Shown piece by piece: positions 1-9,799 of a stretch of 64,000 bases of DNA; positions within the stretch are counted from its first letter, which is position 1; every line of letters begins with the position of its first letter. The DNA is from Aureimonas sp. OT7 (lineage in GTDB: Bacteria > Pseudomonadota > Alphaproteobacteria > Rhizobiales > Rhizobiaceae). The notes beneath the pieces are model-generated. The model was not told the origin of the DNA. It was given only the letters and a program-made list of their open reading frames with translations, and did no database searches. A program made the position numbers and the translations under genes. The DNA lies in NCBI RefSeq assembly GCF_014844055.1, contig NZ_CP062167.1, positions 62,001 through 126,000 of the forward strand, written 5' to 3'.

Positions 1-1
1 G

Positions 2-3000
2 ACGCTCACGCTCAGCGGCGCCAATACCTATAGCGGCGATACCAACGTCAATGGCGGCACGCTGGCCGTGAACGGCAGCGTGGCGGGCGACATCTATGTG
101 TATGACGCCGCGACACTGGCCGGCACGGGCTCGGTGACGCAGACGGTGCATGTCCTCTCCGGCGGCACGCTCGCGGGCGCGCAGCCTACCGGCCTCACCA
201 TGGGCGCGCTCGACATGCGGGCGGGCGCCAACATGAACGTCACCCTGGGATCTCCCACGGGCGGCGGCGTGTTCGCCGTGAACGGCAACGTGACGCTGGA
301 TGGCACGCTGAACGTGACGCAGTCGCCGGGCTTCGGCATCGGCATCTATCGCATCGCCAACTATACCGGGTCGCTCACCGACAACGGCATGGATGTGGGC
401 ACGCTGACGGGCGGGCTGCTCGGCGGTGTGCAGACCTCGGTGGCGGGGCAGGTGAACATGTTCGTGGACGATCCGAACAGCCCGATCCTGTTCTGGAACG
501 GCACGAACACCACGCCGACGCAGGCGGTCCTGGGTGGCTCCGGCATCTGGACGGCGGGCAGCCAGACCAACTGGATCAACGCCTCCGGTACCATTTCGCG
601 GGCGTGGAACAGCGGTTTCGCCGTGTTCCAGGCAACCCCCGGCACGGTCACGGTGGACAATGCCGATGGCCAGGTCTCGGCCTCCGGCATGCAGTTCGTG
701 GATACGGGCTACGTGGTCGCCGGCGGGCAGATCCTGCTGACCGGTACCAGCCCCGCAACCATCCGGGTGGGCGACGGGACGAGCGCGGGGGCCTCGACCA
801 CCGCGCGGTTAGACAGCGTGCTCACCGGCTCGGTGGGGATCGACAAGGGCGACCTCGGTACCCTCGTGCTGACGGCGGCGAACACCTATACGGGCGGCAC
901 CACCATCTCGGACGGCACACTCCAGCTCGGCAATGGCGGAACCACCGGGTCGATCCTCGGCGATGTGGTCGACAACGGCACGCTTGCCTTCAATCATTCC
1001 GGCACCACCACCTTCAGCGGCGTGGTCTCGGGTAGCGGGTCCGTGGTGCAGGCCGGCACCGGCACCCTGGCCCTCACCGGCACAAACACCTATGCGGGTG
1101 GCACCAGCATCCGGCAGGGCACGCTGCAGGTGTCCTCCGAGCGGGCGCTGGGAACCGGCGGGCTCACCCTGAGCACGGCGGGAACGCTGCACGCGACCGG
1201 ATCCTTTACGCTTGGCGGCGCAGTGGCGCTGGTGCAGCAGGGAAGCGGAACCGCGGGCACCGTGGAGGTGGATGCCTCCCAGACCCTCGCCCTCGCGGGC
1301 GTGATCTCGGGCGCCCATGGATTGACGAAGACCGGGACGGGCACCCTCGTCCTCACCGGGAACAATACCTATGCCGGCATCACCACGATCTCGGCCGGCA
1401 CGCTGCAGATCGGCAATGGCGGCACCACCGGCTCGATCGCCGGCGATGTGGTGAACAATGCCAGCCTGGTGTTCAACCGCTCCGACACCTACGCCTTCAC
1501 CGGCTCCATCACCGGCTCCGGCGCCGTGACCTTTACGGGTGGCGGGACGGTGGAATTCTCCTCGCCCTATACCGGCACGGTGGCGGTGGATGACAGCACG
1601 GTTCGCCTCCAGGCGGGCACCACCACGGCCTCCCCGTTCACGGTCAATTCCGGCGGCGTGCTCGGCGGCACGGCGACCATCGGCGGCCTGACGGTGAATG
1701 CCGGCGGCACCGCGGCGCCGGGTTATTCGCCCGGCACGTTGACGGTGAACGGTGCGGTCGCGTTCAACTCCGGCTCGATCTATGCCGTGGACGTGACGCC
1801 CGACGGGCAGCACGACCTCATCCTTTCCACCGGCACCGTGACGCTGTCCCCCGGGGCGAGCGTGCAGGTGGTAGCGGTGCCGGGGCGCTACAAGCCCAAC
1901 AGCACCAACACCATCATCTCCACCACGGGCACGGTGAGCGGCACGTTCGGCTCCGTCACCTCCGACTACGCCTTCCTTAAGCCGACGCTTACCTATGACC
2001 AGCAGAACGTCTATCTCTCGCTGGTCTATACGGGCGCCGACTTCCTGGCATATGCGCAGACGCCGAACCAGGCGAACGTGGCCGTCCCCGCCCAGGCGCT
2101 GGGCGCGGGCAACCCGGTATACGATGCAATCTTCACCCTGCCCGACGGCTCGGTGGCCAATGCCTTCGACCAGCTCACGGGCGAGGTCTATGCCTCGGCG
2201 AGCACCGTCATCCAGCAGGAATCCATCTATCTGCGCGATGCGGTGGGCGCGCGGCTGCGCCAGTCCGTCACCGACGGATCCGGCGCGCTCGCCCAGGCCG
2301 CCCGGACGGCGGGGTCGGCCAATACGCTCCTCAGCCAGGACCTGACCCCCACCTTGTGGGTGCAGGGAACTGGAGGCTGGGGCAACAGCTTCGGCAACGG
2401 CAACGCGGCCACCATCTCCTCGTCCGTCGGCGGCTTCTTCGCCGGCCTGGACGTGGCGATCGCCGACAATGCCCGCGCCGGCATCGTCGCCGGCTTCAGC
2501 CGGACGCAGTTCGACGTGGATGCGCGCTCCTCGAACGGCTCCATGGACAATTACGACATCGGCTTCTACCTGGGCGCCCAGTATGGCCCGATCGGGCTGC
2601 GGGGCGGCGTGTCCTATGCCTGGCACGACGTGAATGTGGGACGCACGGTGGCTTTCCCCGGCTTCTCCGAAACCAACGATGCGGATTACACCGTGGGCAC
2701 CGCGCAGGTGTTCGGGGAGGCGGGCTATCGCATCTCCATGGACGCCTATGAGTTGGAGCCGTTCGCGGGCCTCGCCTATGTGAACGTGTCGGGCGCCTCG
2801 TTCGCGGAAAGCGGGCTCGGTGGTTCCGCGCTCCAGGTGGATGTGGGCACTCAGAACACGCTCTACACCACGCTGGGCGTGCGGGCTGCCACTACCATCC
2901 AGGTGGGCGGCCATACGCTGACGCCGAGCATGACGCTGGGCTGGCAGCATGCGTTCGGCGACACCAACTCCGCCGCCAACATGATGTTCGCGGGTGGCGC

Positions 3001-3172
3001 GACGCCGTTCCAGATCCAGGGCGTGCCCATCGCCGAGGATACGGCCATCCTGGAAGCCGGATTCACCTATGCTCTGTCCGACATGGCGACCTTCAAGGTT
3101 AATTATACCGGCCAGATCGCTTCGGAAGCGAGCCAGAACGCGTTCACCGCACAGTTCTCGCTGAAGTTCTGA
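2..3172 (+). CDS. Autotransporter with passenger repeats and beta-barrel (5' end outside window)
   Basis: The reading frame is open back to base 2, so the gene begins before the window. The passenger shows repeated autotransporter-associated beta-strand motifs of the type [18 protein letters not shown], each followed by a [13 protein letters not shown] stretch. About 270 C-terminal residues form the outer-membrane beta-barrel, beginning near [13 protein letters not shown] and ending in FSLKF with the expected terminal Phe. The family exports its own passenger across the outer membrane (type Va secretion). The passenger's role (adhesin or other) cannot be read from the repeats. The large antisense frames opposite it are compositional shadows. 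An IalB-SapC pair follows downstream. Confidence 0.93.
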   Translation, partial: TLTLSGANTYSGDTNVNGGTLAVNGSVAGDIYVYDAATLAGTGSVTQTVHVLSGGTLAGAQPTGLTMGALDMRAGANMNVTLGSPTGGGVFAVNGNVTLDGTLNVTQSPGFGIGIYRIANYTGSLTDNGMDVGTLTGGLLGGVQTSVAGQVNMFVDDPNSPILFWNGTNTTPTQAVLGGSGIWTAGSQTNWINASGTISRAWNSGFAVFQATPGTVTVDNADGQVSASGMQFVDTGYVVAGGQILLTGTSPATIRVGDGTSAGASTTARLDSVLTGSVGIDKGDLGTLVLTAANTYTGGTTISDGTLQLGNGGTTGSILGDVVDNGTLAFNHSGTTTFSGVVSGSGSVVQAGTGTLALTGTNTYAGGTSIRQGTLQVSSERALGTGGLTLSTAGTLHATGSFTLGGAVALVQQGSGTAGTVEVDASQTLALAGVISGAHGLTKTGTGTLVLTGNNTYAGITTISAGTLQIGNGGTTGSIAGDVVNNASLVFNRSDTYAFTGSITGSGAVTFTGGGTVEFSSPYTGTVAVDDSTVRLQAGTTTASPFTVNSGGVLGGTATIGGLTVNAGGTAAPGYSPGTLTVNGAVAFNSGSIYAVDVTPDGQHDLILSTGTVTLSPGASVQVVAVPGRYKPNSTNTIISTTGTVSGTFGSVTSDYAFLKPTLTYDQQNVYLSLVYTGADFLAYAQTPNQANVAVPAQALGAGNPVYDAIFTLPDGSVANAFDQLTGEVYASASTVIQQESIYLRDAVGARLRQSVTDGSGALAQAARTAGSANTLLSQDLTPTLWVQGTGGWGNSFGNGNAATISSSVGGFFAGLDVAIADNARAGIVAGFSRTQFDVDARSSNGSMDNYDIGFYLGAQYGPIGLRGGVSYAWHDVNVGRTVAFPGFSETNDADYTVGTAQVFGEAGYRISMDAYELEPFAGLAYVNVSGASFAESGLGGSALQVDVGTQNTLYTTLGVRAATTIQVGGHTLTPSMTLGWQHAFGDTNSAANMMFAGGATPFQIQGVPIAEDTAILEAGFTYALSDMATFKVNYTGQIASEASQNAFTAQFSLKF

Positions 3173-3321
3173 TGGCCGCGCACGCTCGTCCGATCGGAGG
3201 TGGTTCCCGTCTCCGATCATCAAGAGGGGCAATACAGGCCCAACGGCGCCTGCCCAGCGGGCAGGATGGGTCCGGTCCCCTCTTCTGTGTCCATTTCTGT
3301 TTCGAGGTATCCAAAAGCAAA

Positions 3322-3927
3322 ATGATGCGTTCATTTCCCCTGGGAGCGCCCCTCGGCGTCGCCCTCGCCGCCAGTGCGGTCCTGATGGTTGCCGGCTTGC
3401 TGGATATGCCCGCCCACGCGCAACAAACCCAACCGGCACCATCCGCCCGTCCCGCACCCGCGACCTCAACGGTGCCGGCGGCCGACACCTCCCAGCCGGG
3501 CGCCACCACAGCCACCTACCAGGACTGGCTGATGCGCTGCGTGGCGCAGGCGGACAAGGCGCGGACCTGCGAAGTGGTCCAGAATCTGCAGGTCCAGGGG
3601 CAGGGCGTAATCGCCAGCATCGCTGTCGGGCGCCCCGACCCGAAGGCGAGCATGAGCCTCGTTATCCAGCTGCCACAAGGCGTCTGGTTGCCCGCCGGGG
3701 TCAAGTTCCAGGTGAGCGAGAAGGCCAAGCCGCTGCAGTTGGACTACAAGCGCTGCGTGCAGTCCTGCATCGCAGAGGTCCAACTCGACGCGACATCCGT
3801 GCAGGCGCTGAAGTCCGCCACGGAGCCGGGCAGCTTCACGTTCGAGGACGGTGCGCGCAAGTCGGTGACCCTGCCGGTCTCGTTCAAGGGTTTCGGCCCC
3901 GCCCTCGATGCAAGTCTCAAGCCCTGA
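3322..3927 (+). CDS. IalB family (invasion-associated locus B) periplasmic protein
   Basis: The protein is 201 residues with an N-terminal signal peptide (hydrophobic GVALAASAVLMVAG, AHA cleavage region) and a Pro/Ala-rich linker. The IalB core starts at TYQDWLMRCV. Four cysteines (MRC, RTC and the pair in KRCVQSC) match the family's usual two disulfides. I start at the ATG at 3322 because it places the signal peptide at the N-terminus; an upstream in-frame ATG at 3172 overlaps the autotransporter stop and adds a non-signal leader. IalB proteins are exported and linked to host or environment interaction, with unknown biochemistry. SapC follows after about 90 bp, and a second IalB-SapC pair lies at 23,001-24,407. 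Confidence 0.88.
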   Translation: MMRSFPLGAPLGVALAASAVLMVAGLLDMPAHAQQTQPAPSARPAPATSTVPAADTSQPGATTATYQDWLMRCVAQADKARTCEVVQNLQVQGQGVIASIAVGRPDPKASMSLVIQLPQGVWLPAGVKFQVSEKAKPLQLDYKRCVQSCIAEVQLDATSVQALKSATEPGSFTFEDGARKSVTLPVSFKGFGPALDASLKP

Positions 3928-4020
3928 GCCTCAACCTCGAGTCTTGACTGCGCGCCGCTGTCGCCACTTCCGGCTGATAGCCCACAGATGCCTTGCCCAT
4001 CAGAGAAAAGTTTCGCGATC

Positions 4021-4800
4021 ATGTCCACAGCGACCGAGTCCCTCCCGACCCCCACCCCGCTCCCCCCCTTCTATCGCACCCCCGCGCTGCTGCGCTTTCC
4101 AGAGCATCGCCAGATCGGCATACGGGAGGTACCGAACTTCGGCTTCGCTGCCGACGCCCCGGCTCTTCCGCTGGTGATAGGCGAGTTTCTGCAGGCCCAG
4201 CGCAGCTATCCCATCGTGTTCTCCATGGATGCCGGTGCAGCACCCCTTGCCGTCACCAGCTTTGATGCTGGAAAGAACCTGTTCGTGGCGGCGGACGGGA
4301 CCTGGGACAGTGGGCACTATGTTCCAAGCTATGTGCGACGCTACCCCTTCATCGGTATGACCGCCACGGAGGGCAGCACCACGATGCTCGGCCTCGACCT
4401 CTCCGCGCCCCATGTCAGCACCGATGCAGCGCGGGATGCAGCCCGCCCCCTGTTCGCGGAAGAGGGCGCCGCCACCGAGGCCGCCGCTGTCGCCATGGCC
4501 TTCTGCGACGCCTACGCCCGCGAGCACGAGCGCACCCGCGCGTTCTGCGAAGCCCTCGAAGCGTCCAAACTGCTCGCTGCTCGCGAGGCCCGCGTTACGC
4601 TCCCCGATGGAACTGAAAAGCTCGTGCACGGCTTCCGCCTCGTCGACGAAGCTGCCTTCCGCGCCCTCTCCGGCCCAACCTTAGAGACCTTCCATGCCTC
4701 GGGATGGACTGACCTCATCGTCCTCCACCTCGCATCTCAAAATACCTGGCAAACCCTCGCAACACGCGCAAACGCAAACAAAGAAAAAATACCCGATTGA
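4021..4800 (+). CDS. SapC family protein
   Basis: The protein is 259 residues. It shows the SapC family pattern: PPFYRTPALLR near the N-terminus, then RSYPIVFS, GKNLFVAADGTW, YVPSYVRRYPFIG and a C-terminal SGWTDLIVLHLASQ segment. There is no signal peptide or membrane span. SapC was named for S-layer export in Campylobacter, but in alphaproteobacteria its function is unknown. It clearly resembles the product at 23,625-24,407. The start at 4021 is chosen over an in-frame ATG at 3988 because conservation begins shortly after it. Confidence 0.85.
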   Translation: MSTATESLPTPTPLPPFYRTPALLRFPEHRQIGIREVPNFGFAADAPALPLVIGEFLQAQRSYPIVFSMDAGAAPLAVTSFDAGKNLFVAADGTWDSGHYVPSYVRRYPFIGMTATEGSTTMLGLDLSAPHVSTDAARDAARPLFAEEGAATEAAAVAMAFCDAYAREHERTRAFCEALEASKLLAAREARVTLPDGTEKLVHGFRLVDEAAFRALSGPTLETFHASGWTDLIVLHLASQNTWQTLATRANANKEKIPD

Positions 4801-5137
4801 AACAAACTTAACCAAACATCACACCCTTGGACGGGTCGATAAAATTCGTGCCGGACAGCCAAATCTTTGGTTCGTTCCTTACGAACGATCAGATCACCTA
4901 CAAGGTCCGCCCGTATACGGCGCGGCGGTGACGGATTGTAGGGGCCTCTACAAGGCGACCGTGGCGGCCTAAACAGCTGCATCCCGCGTGGTCGGCAGCA
5001 CGTGGCCGACCATGAAGGATCGGAGAGCGTTGCTTACCCGTTACTTAGTTGCAAAACGGGTGGCGACATCGGAGGATTTGCCGCAGTCCAATTTGTGACG
5101 CCTGCAAACGTGCCGTCCGGCGGCAATCCCCTGTCCG
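4801..5137. other. Intergenic stretch with two perfect inverted repeats, no gene
   Basis: I see no convincing gene here. Two dyads stand out: GTTCGT-TCCTT-ACGAAC at 4870-4886 and TGGTCGGC-N8-GCCGACCA at 4989-5012. The first could be an operator or weak terminator after SapC. The second is a strong hairpin without a T run. Confidence 0.4.
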
Positions 5138-6176
5138 TTGAATGGCGTCAGATCTCCTGCCAAACCGTGCCAAATCGCGCGCCGCGCTACGGAAACGAGG
5201 CAGAGTTTATCTATCTCAAATCGCGCGCCGCGCTACAAATGCTTGGTGCTCGCGGCAGCCTCGATGCCATCGGAGGAAATCTCGATCAGGGGCCCGAAGG
5301 GGATTTTCGAGGAACATGGACGAAGGCTGCAGACGCGGACGCGCCGCTCGTCCTGATCATCCCCGGATCGGGCCCCACGGACCGGGACGGCAACAGCCCG
5401 CTGGGGATCGTCGCCGGCACCTACCGTCTTCTGGCCGAGGGTTGGCGCAGAAGGGGATTTCGGCGGTCCGCATCGACAAGCGAGGAATCGCGGCAAGCGC
5501 CGGTGCGGTTCGCGATGCCAATGCCGTTACGATCGACGATTATGTCAGCGACGCCCGAGCCTGGGTGGACGACATCCGGCGCCGGACCGGGACGTCATGC
5601 GTCTGGATCCTCGGACACAGCGAAGGCGGGCTCGTTGCCCTCGCAACCGCGCAGGAAAGCCCGGACATCTGCGGACTCATCCTCGTTGCAACGGCTGGCC
5701 GCCCCATGGGCGACGTGGTGAAGACGCAGCTTCGTGCCCAGCCTGCCAATGCGCCGCTGCTGCCTAAGGCCGACGCCGCAATCAATGCACTGGCGGCGGG
5801 CGAGCGCGTCGATGCAGACGCCGTGCCGCCCGCGCTGGCGCCGCTGTTTGCGCCGGCTATCCAAGGCTTTCTTATCAGCGCGTTCGCGCTGAACCTCGCG
5901 GACCTTGCCGGACGGGTGCAGAAGCCGGTCCTGATCCTGCAGGGCGACGGGGACATCCAGGTTGGCGTCCCCGATGCAACGGCGCTGAAGGCGGCGGCCC
6001 CGACCGCTGAACTTGCCGTGATTCCCGATGTGAACCACGTCCTCAAGGTGGTCTCGTCCGACGACGCCGCCGCGAACATCGCCACCTATGCCGACCCGGC
6101 CCTGCCCCTCGCACCGGGCATCATCGAGACGATCGCGGATTTCCTTGCACGGCAGACCGCCGCCGATCCGTTCTGA
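5138..6176 (+). pseudogene. Alpha/beta hydrolase with two frameshifts
   Basis: The hydrolase is spread over three reading frames. One frame gives a leader-like CLVLAAASMPSEEISIRGP. A second takes over near 5312 with GTWTKAADADAPLVLIIPGS and the PTDRDGN motif. A third takes over near 5446 with GLAQKGISAVRIDKRG and runs to the stop. The nucleophile elbow GHSEGG and the His region DVNHVLK are intact in the last frame. Each switch needs one extra G in a G-rich run (near 5312 and 5446), so this is either a decayed gene or two homopolymer undercalls in the assembly. The 5' end also carries a 20-bp direct repeat. The exact start is uncertain. Confidence 0.75.
5171..5236. repeat. 20-bp direct repeat in 5' part of hydrolase
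   Basis: The sequence caaatcgcgcgccgcgctac occurs at 5171-5190 and again at 5217-5236, 46 bp apart from start to start. It falls in the poorly conserved start region of the frameshifted hydrolase. It may be a small local duplication that displaced the original start. Confidence 0.85.
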
Positions 6177-6303
6177 TCGCACGCAGCCTTGGGGCAGGCT
6201 TGGGCCCGGCGGCAGCGGCGCCTGGCAGAAACGCAAATTGCCAGGCAGGATGGGCGTCGCCGTTAAAAGTCGATGTCGGCGTTCGCCGCCACGCGTATCG
6301 ACG

Positions 6304-7416
6304 CTAGCGCGTATCGCGCCAGCCGCGCCCGAGCACGAAGCGTGCCATGACGGGCACGAGCACGAGCATCAGCAAAAAGCGCCCAAGCTGGTGGACCGCC
6401 ACATAGGCCGGGTCGAGATCCATCATGAAGGCCAGCATGACCATCGCCTCGATGCCGCCGGGTGCGAAGGCGATCATCGTCTGTCCGAGCGGAATGGACA
6501 GGAGGTGCGAGGCCAGCATGGCCGTTGCCCCGGCAACGGCCAGCGCCACGACGAACGCGCCCAGCGAGGCCATCAGATTGCGCGCCACCTCGCGCGGGTG
6601 AATGCCCTGGAAACGCAGGGCGATATAGGTGCCGAGGATAATGAAGCCGCCCTCCATCATCCAGCGGGGCGGACGTCCGTGCACGACATCGGCGCCGTGC
6701 AGCGCGGCGCTGGCAAGAAAGGCGCCCACCAGCGCGCCGGCCGGCAGCTTCAGCCTCACTCCGATGAAGGCGCCGGCCAACCCTGCCAGGAACATGAGGG
6801 TCAGCTCGCCCGCGGGCGGCCCCTGCACCTGCGGCACCGCCGCATGGCCATGTCCGACCATCACGACGATGCTGGGCAGGATGGCGATCAGCAGGAAGAC
6901 GCGCAGGCTTTGCGATTGCGCGACCCGGGCGACATCCCCACGCGCTTCCTGCATGATCGCAAGAACATAGGACAATGCGCCAGGTATGGCCGAGAAATAC
7001 GCCGATTTGCGCTCCCAGTTCATGGCATGGACGAGATAGGCATAGACCGCCAGCGTCACGGCCACGGTGCCCAGTGCCATCAGGGCCAGGCTCAAGGGCC
7101 AGCTATGCGCCTTGGCAAGGGCATCGGGCGTTACGCCGGCGCCCATGGATACACCCAGGAAGGTGAACAGCAGGGTGACGGCCGGTGTCGGGATGCGCGC
7201 GCCGAACCCGCCGAAAAGGACCAGCAGGCCAGCGCCGACCATCGCCCCGGACAGCGACGCCGCCGGGACGCCGACCAGATGCGCGACACCCGCGCCGGAC
7301 AGGGCTGCCAGGGCGATCAGGATCGCAGCCTGCCACCCGTCGCGCGGCAGCGCCACCTTTTCCGATCTGATCTCCTTGATGGACAAACCTGTCTCGATTC
7401 TCGTCTGCGTTGCCAC
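6304..7416 (-). CDS. AbrB-family membrane protein (putative ammonia monooxygenase-like / transporter)
   Basis: The protein is about 370 residues, nearly all hydrophobic, with roughly ten predicted membrane spans. It fits the AbrB membrane duplication family: paired segments such as AAILIALAALSGAGVAHLVG and GFIILGTYIALRF, plus IPGALSYVLAIM and FAPGGIEAMVMLAFMM. The substrate of the family is unsettled; AbrB of Escherichia coli is linked to aidB regulation. I choose a GTG start at 7416. Longer upstream frames would overlap the divergent LysR gene at 7511, which probably regulates it from the shared 94-bp spacer. Confidence 0.85.
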   Translation of the reverse strand: MATQTRIETGLSIKEIRSEKVALPRDGWQAAILIALAALSGAGVAHLVGVPAASLSGAMVGAGLLVLFGGFGARIPTPAVTLLFTFLGVSMGAGVTPDALAKAHSWPLSLALMALGTVAVTLAVYAYLVHAMNWERKSAYFSAIPGALSYVLAIMQEARGDVARVAQSQSLRVFLLIAILPSIVVMVGHGHAAVPQVQGPPAGELTLMFLAGLAGAFIGVRLKLPAGALVGAFLASAALHGADVVHGRPPRWMMEGGFIILGTYIALRFQGIHPREVARNLMASLGAFVVALAVAGATAMLASHLLSIPLGQTMIAFAPGGIEAMVMLAFMMDLDPAYVAVHQLGRFLLMLVLVPVMARFVLGRGWRDTR

Positions 7417-7510
7417 GGGATTGTTGCCTGCCGAACAGGCTATATAACTGTTCCAGTTCCACAGGACTTCTCGTCTGGAGAAGGCCCCATCGCAAGGAAA
7501 CAGGCCACGC

Positions 7511-8431
7511 ATGAACCAGGGCTTCGATGCGGTGACGGCGCAACTGGTTCTGGCGCTGGCACGCGACGGCTCCATCGGACGTACCGCCGCCCGCGAGAAT
7601 ATCGCGCCCTCTGCCGTCAGCCGGCGCATTTCGGAGCTGGAGGCGCGCTTGGGCATAGCCCTGTTCGAACGGCTGCCGCAAGGCATGGTGCTGACCGCCG
7701 CGGGGCGCATCTACGCGGCCGGCTGTCGCCGCATCCTGCGCCGGATCCTGGACCTGGACGCCGAGATGCAGGCCATATCGCAGGGGCGCTCCGGGCTCCT
7801 GCGAATCGCCGCAACCACATCCGCCCTATCGGGTCGCGCCCCCGAGGTACTGGCGGAGTTTGCAAGGATGCATCCGGACATCCGGCTTGAACTGGAAGAG
7901 ATGCCCGCCGTCACCAACCTTGCCGCGCTCGAGGACGCCCGCGTCGACATCGCCATATTGCCCGATAACCACGACATGTCGGCCTTCGATACCGAGCCGT
8001 TCGACGACGACAGGGTTTATGTCATCGCGCCGTCGGACCATGCCCTCGCCCCGACGCTCGTCGCCAGCCGGCCGGTGGCCTTTTCCGATATGCCGTTGGA
8101 GGAGATGGTCGGCTTCCACGAGCACGGAGCCCTCGACAGGCTGCTGACGGAGGCGGCGCGCAAACTGGGTCGAAACCTTGGAACGCGCATTCGCGCCGAA
8201 AGCTTTTCGGCCCTGGTGCGTCTGGTCGAGGCCGGGTTCGGCATCGGGTTCGTCCGGGCGACGGCCTTGCACCTTCTGGCCGGAACCGACGTCGCCGCCG
8301 CGCCGCTTTCCGACGCATGGGCGCGGCGCTTCCAGCTTCTCGCCTGCCGCCGCGCCAGCCAGCCCAACCCATCCGTCGAGGCCTTCCGGGAACTGGCGCG
8401 GCATGGCGCGCCGGTTCCCTGTACGGTTTGA
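7511..8431 (+). CDS. LysR family transcriptional regulator
   Basis: The protein is 306 residues. The N-terminal winged helix-turn-helix contains ARENIAPSAVSRRISELEARLG, split as ARENIAPSAVSRRI and SELEARLG, and is followed by LFERLPQGMVLTAAG. The rest is the periplasmic-binding-like effector domain. It is divergent from the AbrB-type membrane gene, the usual LysR arrangement, which suggests control of that gene. The last about 100 bp belong to the first copy of a 377-bp tandem duplication. The native stop is TGA at 8429-8431, and a diverged second copy of this tail with a TAA stop sits 377 bp downstream. Confidence 0.93.
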   Translation: MNQGFDAVTAQLVLALARDGSIGRTAARENIAPSAVSRRISELEARLGIALFERLPQGMVLTAAGRIYAAGCRRILRRILDLDAEMQAISQGRSGLLRIAATTSALSGRAPEVLAEFARMHPDIRLELEEMPAVTNLAALEDARVDIAILPDNHDMSAFDTEPFDDDRVYVIAPSDHALAPTLVASRPVAFSDMPLEEMVGFHEHGALDRLLTEAARKLGRNLGTRIRAESFSALVRLVEAGFGIGFVRATALHLLAGTDVAAAPLSDAWARRFQLLACRRASQPNPSVEAFRELARHGAPVPCTV

Positions 8432-9084
8432 GGCCGAGGGCCTGGAAATCCGCCGTCATCGGATCCGGCCCGATCCGTCCGCCGCCATCGTCCAGCCCGG
8501 CGATCCGCGCCATGTCCTCTTGCGTCAGTTCGAAGGAGAAGAGATCGAAATTCTCGGCGATGCGGCTTGCGGTCACCGACTTCGGTATGACGACGAAGCC
8601 GTTCTGGACATGCCAGCGCAAAATCACCTGTGCCGGCGTCCGGCCGAGGCGGCTTGCGATCTCCCCGATGGTCGCATCGTCCAGCATGGCGCCACGCCCG
8701 AGCGGGCTCCAGCTTCTCGCCTGCCGCCGCGCCAGCCAGCCCAACCCATCCGTCGAGGCCTTGCGGGAACTGGCGCGGCATTTCGCGCCGGTTCCCTGTA
8801 CGGTTTAAGGCCGAGGCCCTAGAACTCCGCCGTCATCGGATCCGGCCCGATCCGCCCGCCGCCATCGTCCAGCCCGGCGATCCGCGCCATGTCCTCTTGC
8901 GTCAGTTCGAAGGAGAAGATGTCGAAATTCTCGGCGATGCGGCTTGCGGTCACCGACTTCGGTATGACGACGAAGCCGTTCTGGACATGCCAGCGCAAAA
9001 TCACCTGTGCCGGCGTCCGGCCGAGGCGGCTTGCGATCTCCCCGATGGTCGCATCGTCCAGCATGGCGCCACGCCCGAGCGGGC
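8331..9084. repeat. 377-bp tandem duplication of convergent gene ends (LysR / aldo-keto reductase)
   Basis: Copy 1 is 8331-8707 and copy 2 is 8708-9084; a third occurrence of the boundary octamer TCCAGCTT starts at 9085. Each copy contains the last part of LysR on the + strand and the last part of the aldo/keto reductase on the - strand. The copies have no indels but several substitutions. In copy 1 the reductase stop TAG has become CAG, so that tail is free to decay; in copy 2 the LysR tail is the relic. The TCCAGCTT octamer is native to both genes, so the event looks microhomology-mediated. Confidence 0.93.
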
Positions 9085-9649
9085 TCCAGCTTTCGGTCAG
9101 GACGCCGCGCTCGGCGTCGGCCCTGGCCAACGCCGTCTGCTGGAAGCGCGGATGAAGCTCGATCTGGTTCAGCACCGGCGCGATACCGGTTTCGGCGATG
9201 ATCCTGTCCAGGTGCTCCGCCGTGAAGTTGGAGACGCCGATGGACTTTACCTTGCCTTCCTCGCGCAGGCGGATCAGGGCGCGCCACGTATCGACATAGA
9301 GGTCGCGGCTCGGCGCGGGCCAATGGATCAGGTACAGGTCCACATAATCGAGCTTCAGCCGGGAAAGGCTTTCCTCGGCGGCCTTCAACGTCGCCTCGAA
9401 ACCCTGGGCGTCGTTCCAGACCTTGGTGGTGATGAAGATGTCTTCGCGGGCGATGCCGCTGTCGCGCACGCCCTTGCCGACCCCTGCCTCGTTTCCATAG
9501 ATCGCCGCGGTATCGACATGCCGGTAACCGGTCTCGATGGCGGTTCGAACGGCCGTGGCAGCAGCGTCGTCATCCGCCTTGAACACGCCAAGGCCGACCT
9601 GTGGAATACGCCGGCCGTCATTGAGTTCGAGATAGGTCTGGGAGGTCAT
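8819..9649 (-). CDS. Aldo/keto reductase (2,5-diketo-D-gluconate reductase-like)
   Basis: The protein is 276 residues with a complete TIM barrel. The AKR tetrad is visible as D46 and Y51 (HVDTAAIYGNE), K76 (FITTKVWND) and H109 (LIHWPAP). The NADPH-binding end has IPKSV and the SNF motif of GVSNFTAEHL. It should reduce small aldehydes or ketones with NADPH in the cytoplasm. It faces the LysR gene tail to tail, and its 3' end is part of the 377-bp duplication. The functional copy ends at the TAG complementing 8819-8821; the extra upstream tail copy (8432-8707) has lost its stop. Confidence 0.93.
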   Translation of the reverse strand: MTSQTYLELNDGRRIPQVGLGVFKADDDAAATAVRTAIETGYRHVDTAAIYGNEAGVGKGVRDSGIAREDIFITTKVWNDAQGFEATLKAAEESLSRLKLDYVDLYLIHWPAPSRDLYVDTWRALIRLREEGKVKSIGVSNFTAEHLDRIIAETGIAPVLNQIELHPRFQQTALARADAERGVLTESWSPLGRGAMLDDATIGEIASRLGRTPAQVILRWHVQNGFVVIPKSVTASRIAENFDIFSFELTQEDMARIAGLDDGGGRIGPDPMTAEF

Positions 9650-9799
9650 GCGAATATCCGTTTCCTATGTCCCGGCCGGACAGGATGCCCCGGCCCCTGC
9701 CCCATAATTGGGTGCCGGGACGGCATTTCCAACCGCTTCGGGAACGCGTCGCTCGCTATTCCCGTTTCTCCCGCAGGTCTGAACAATCGGGGAAACGCC

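Noticed and set aside
809..3469. 886-residue open frame on the - strand opposite the autotransporter
   Set aside because: Its composition is Arg/Gly/His-rich with no domain, and it mirrors the codon pattern of the + strand gene, so it is a GC-driven shadow.
6088..7890. 600-residue + strand frame opposite the AbrB-type gene
   Set aside because: It is rich in His, Arg and Gln with no motif, while the opposite strand encodes clear membrane helices.
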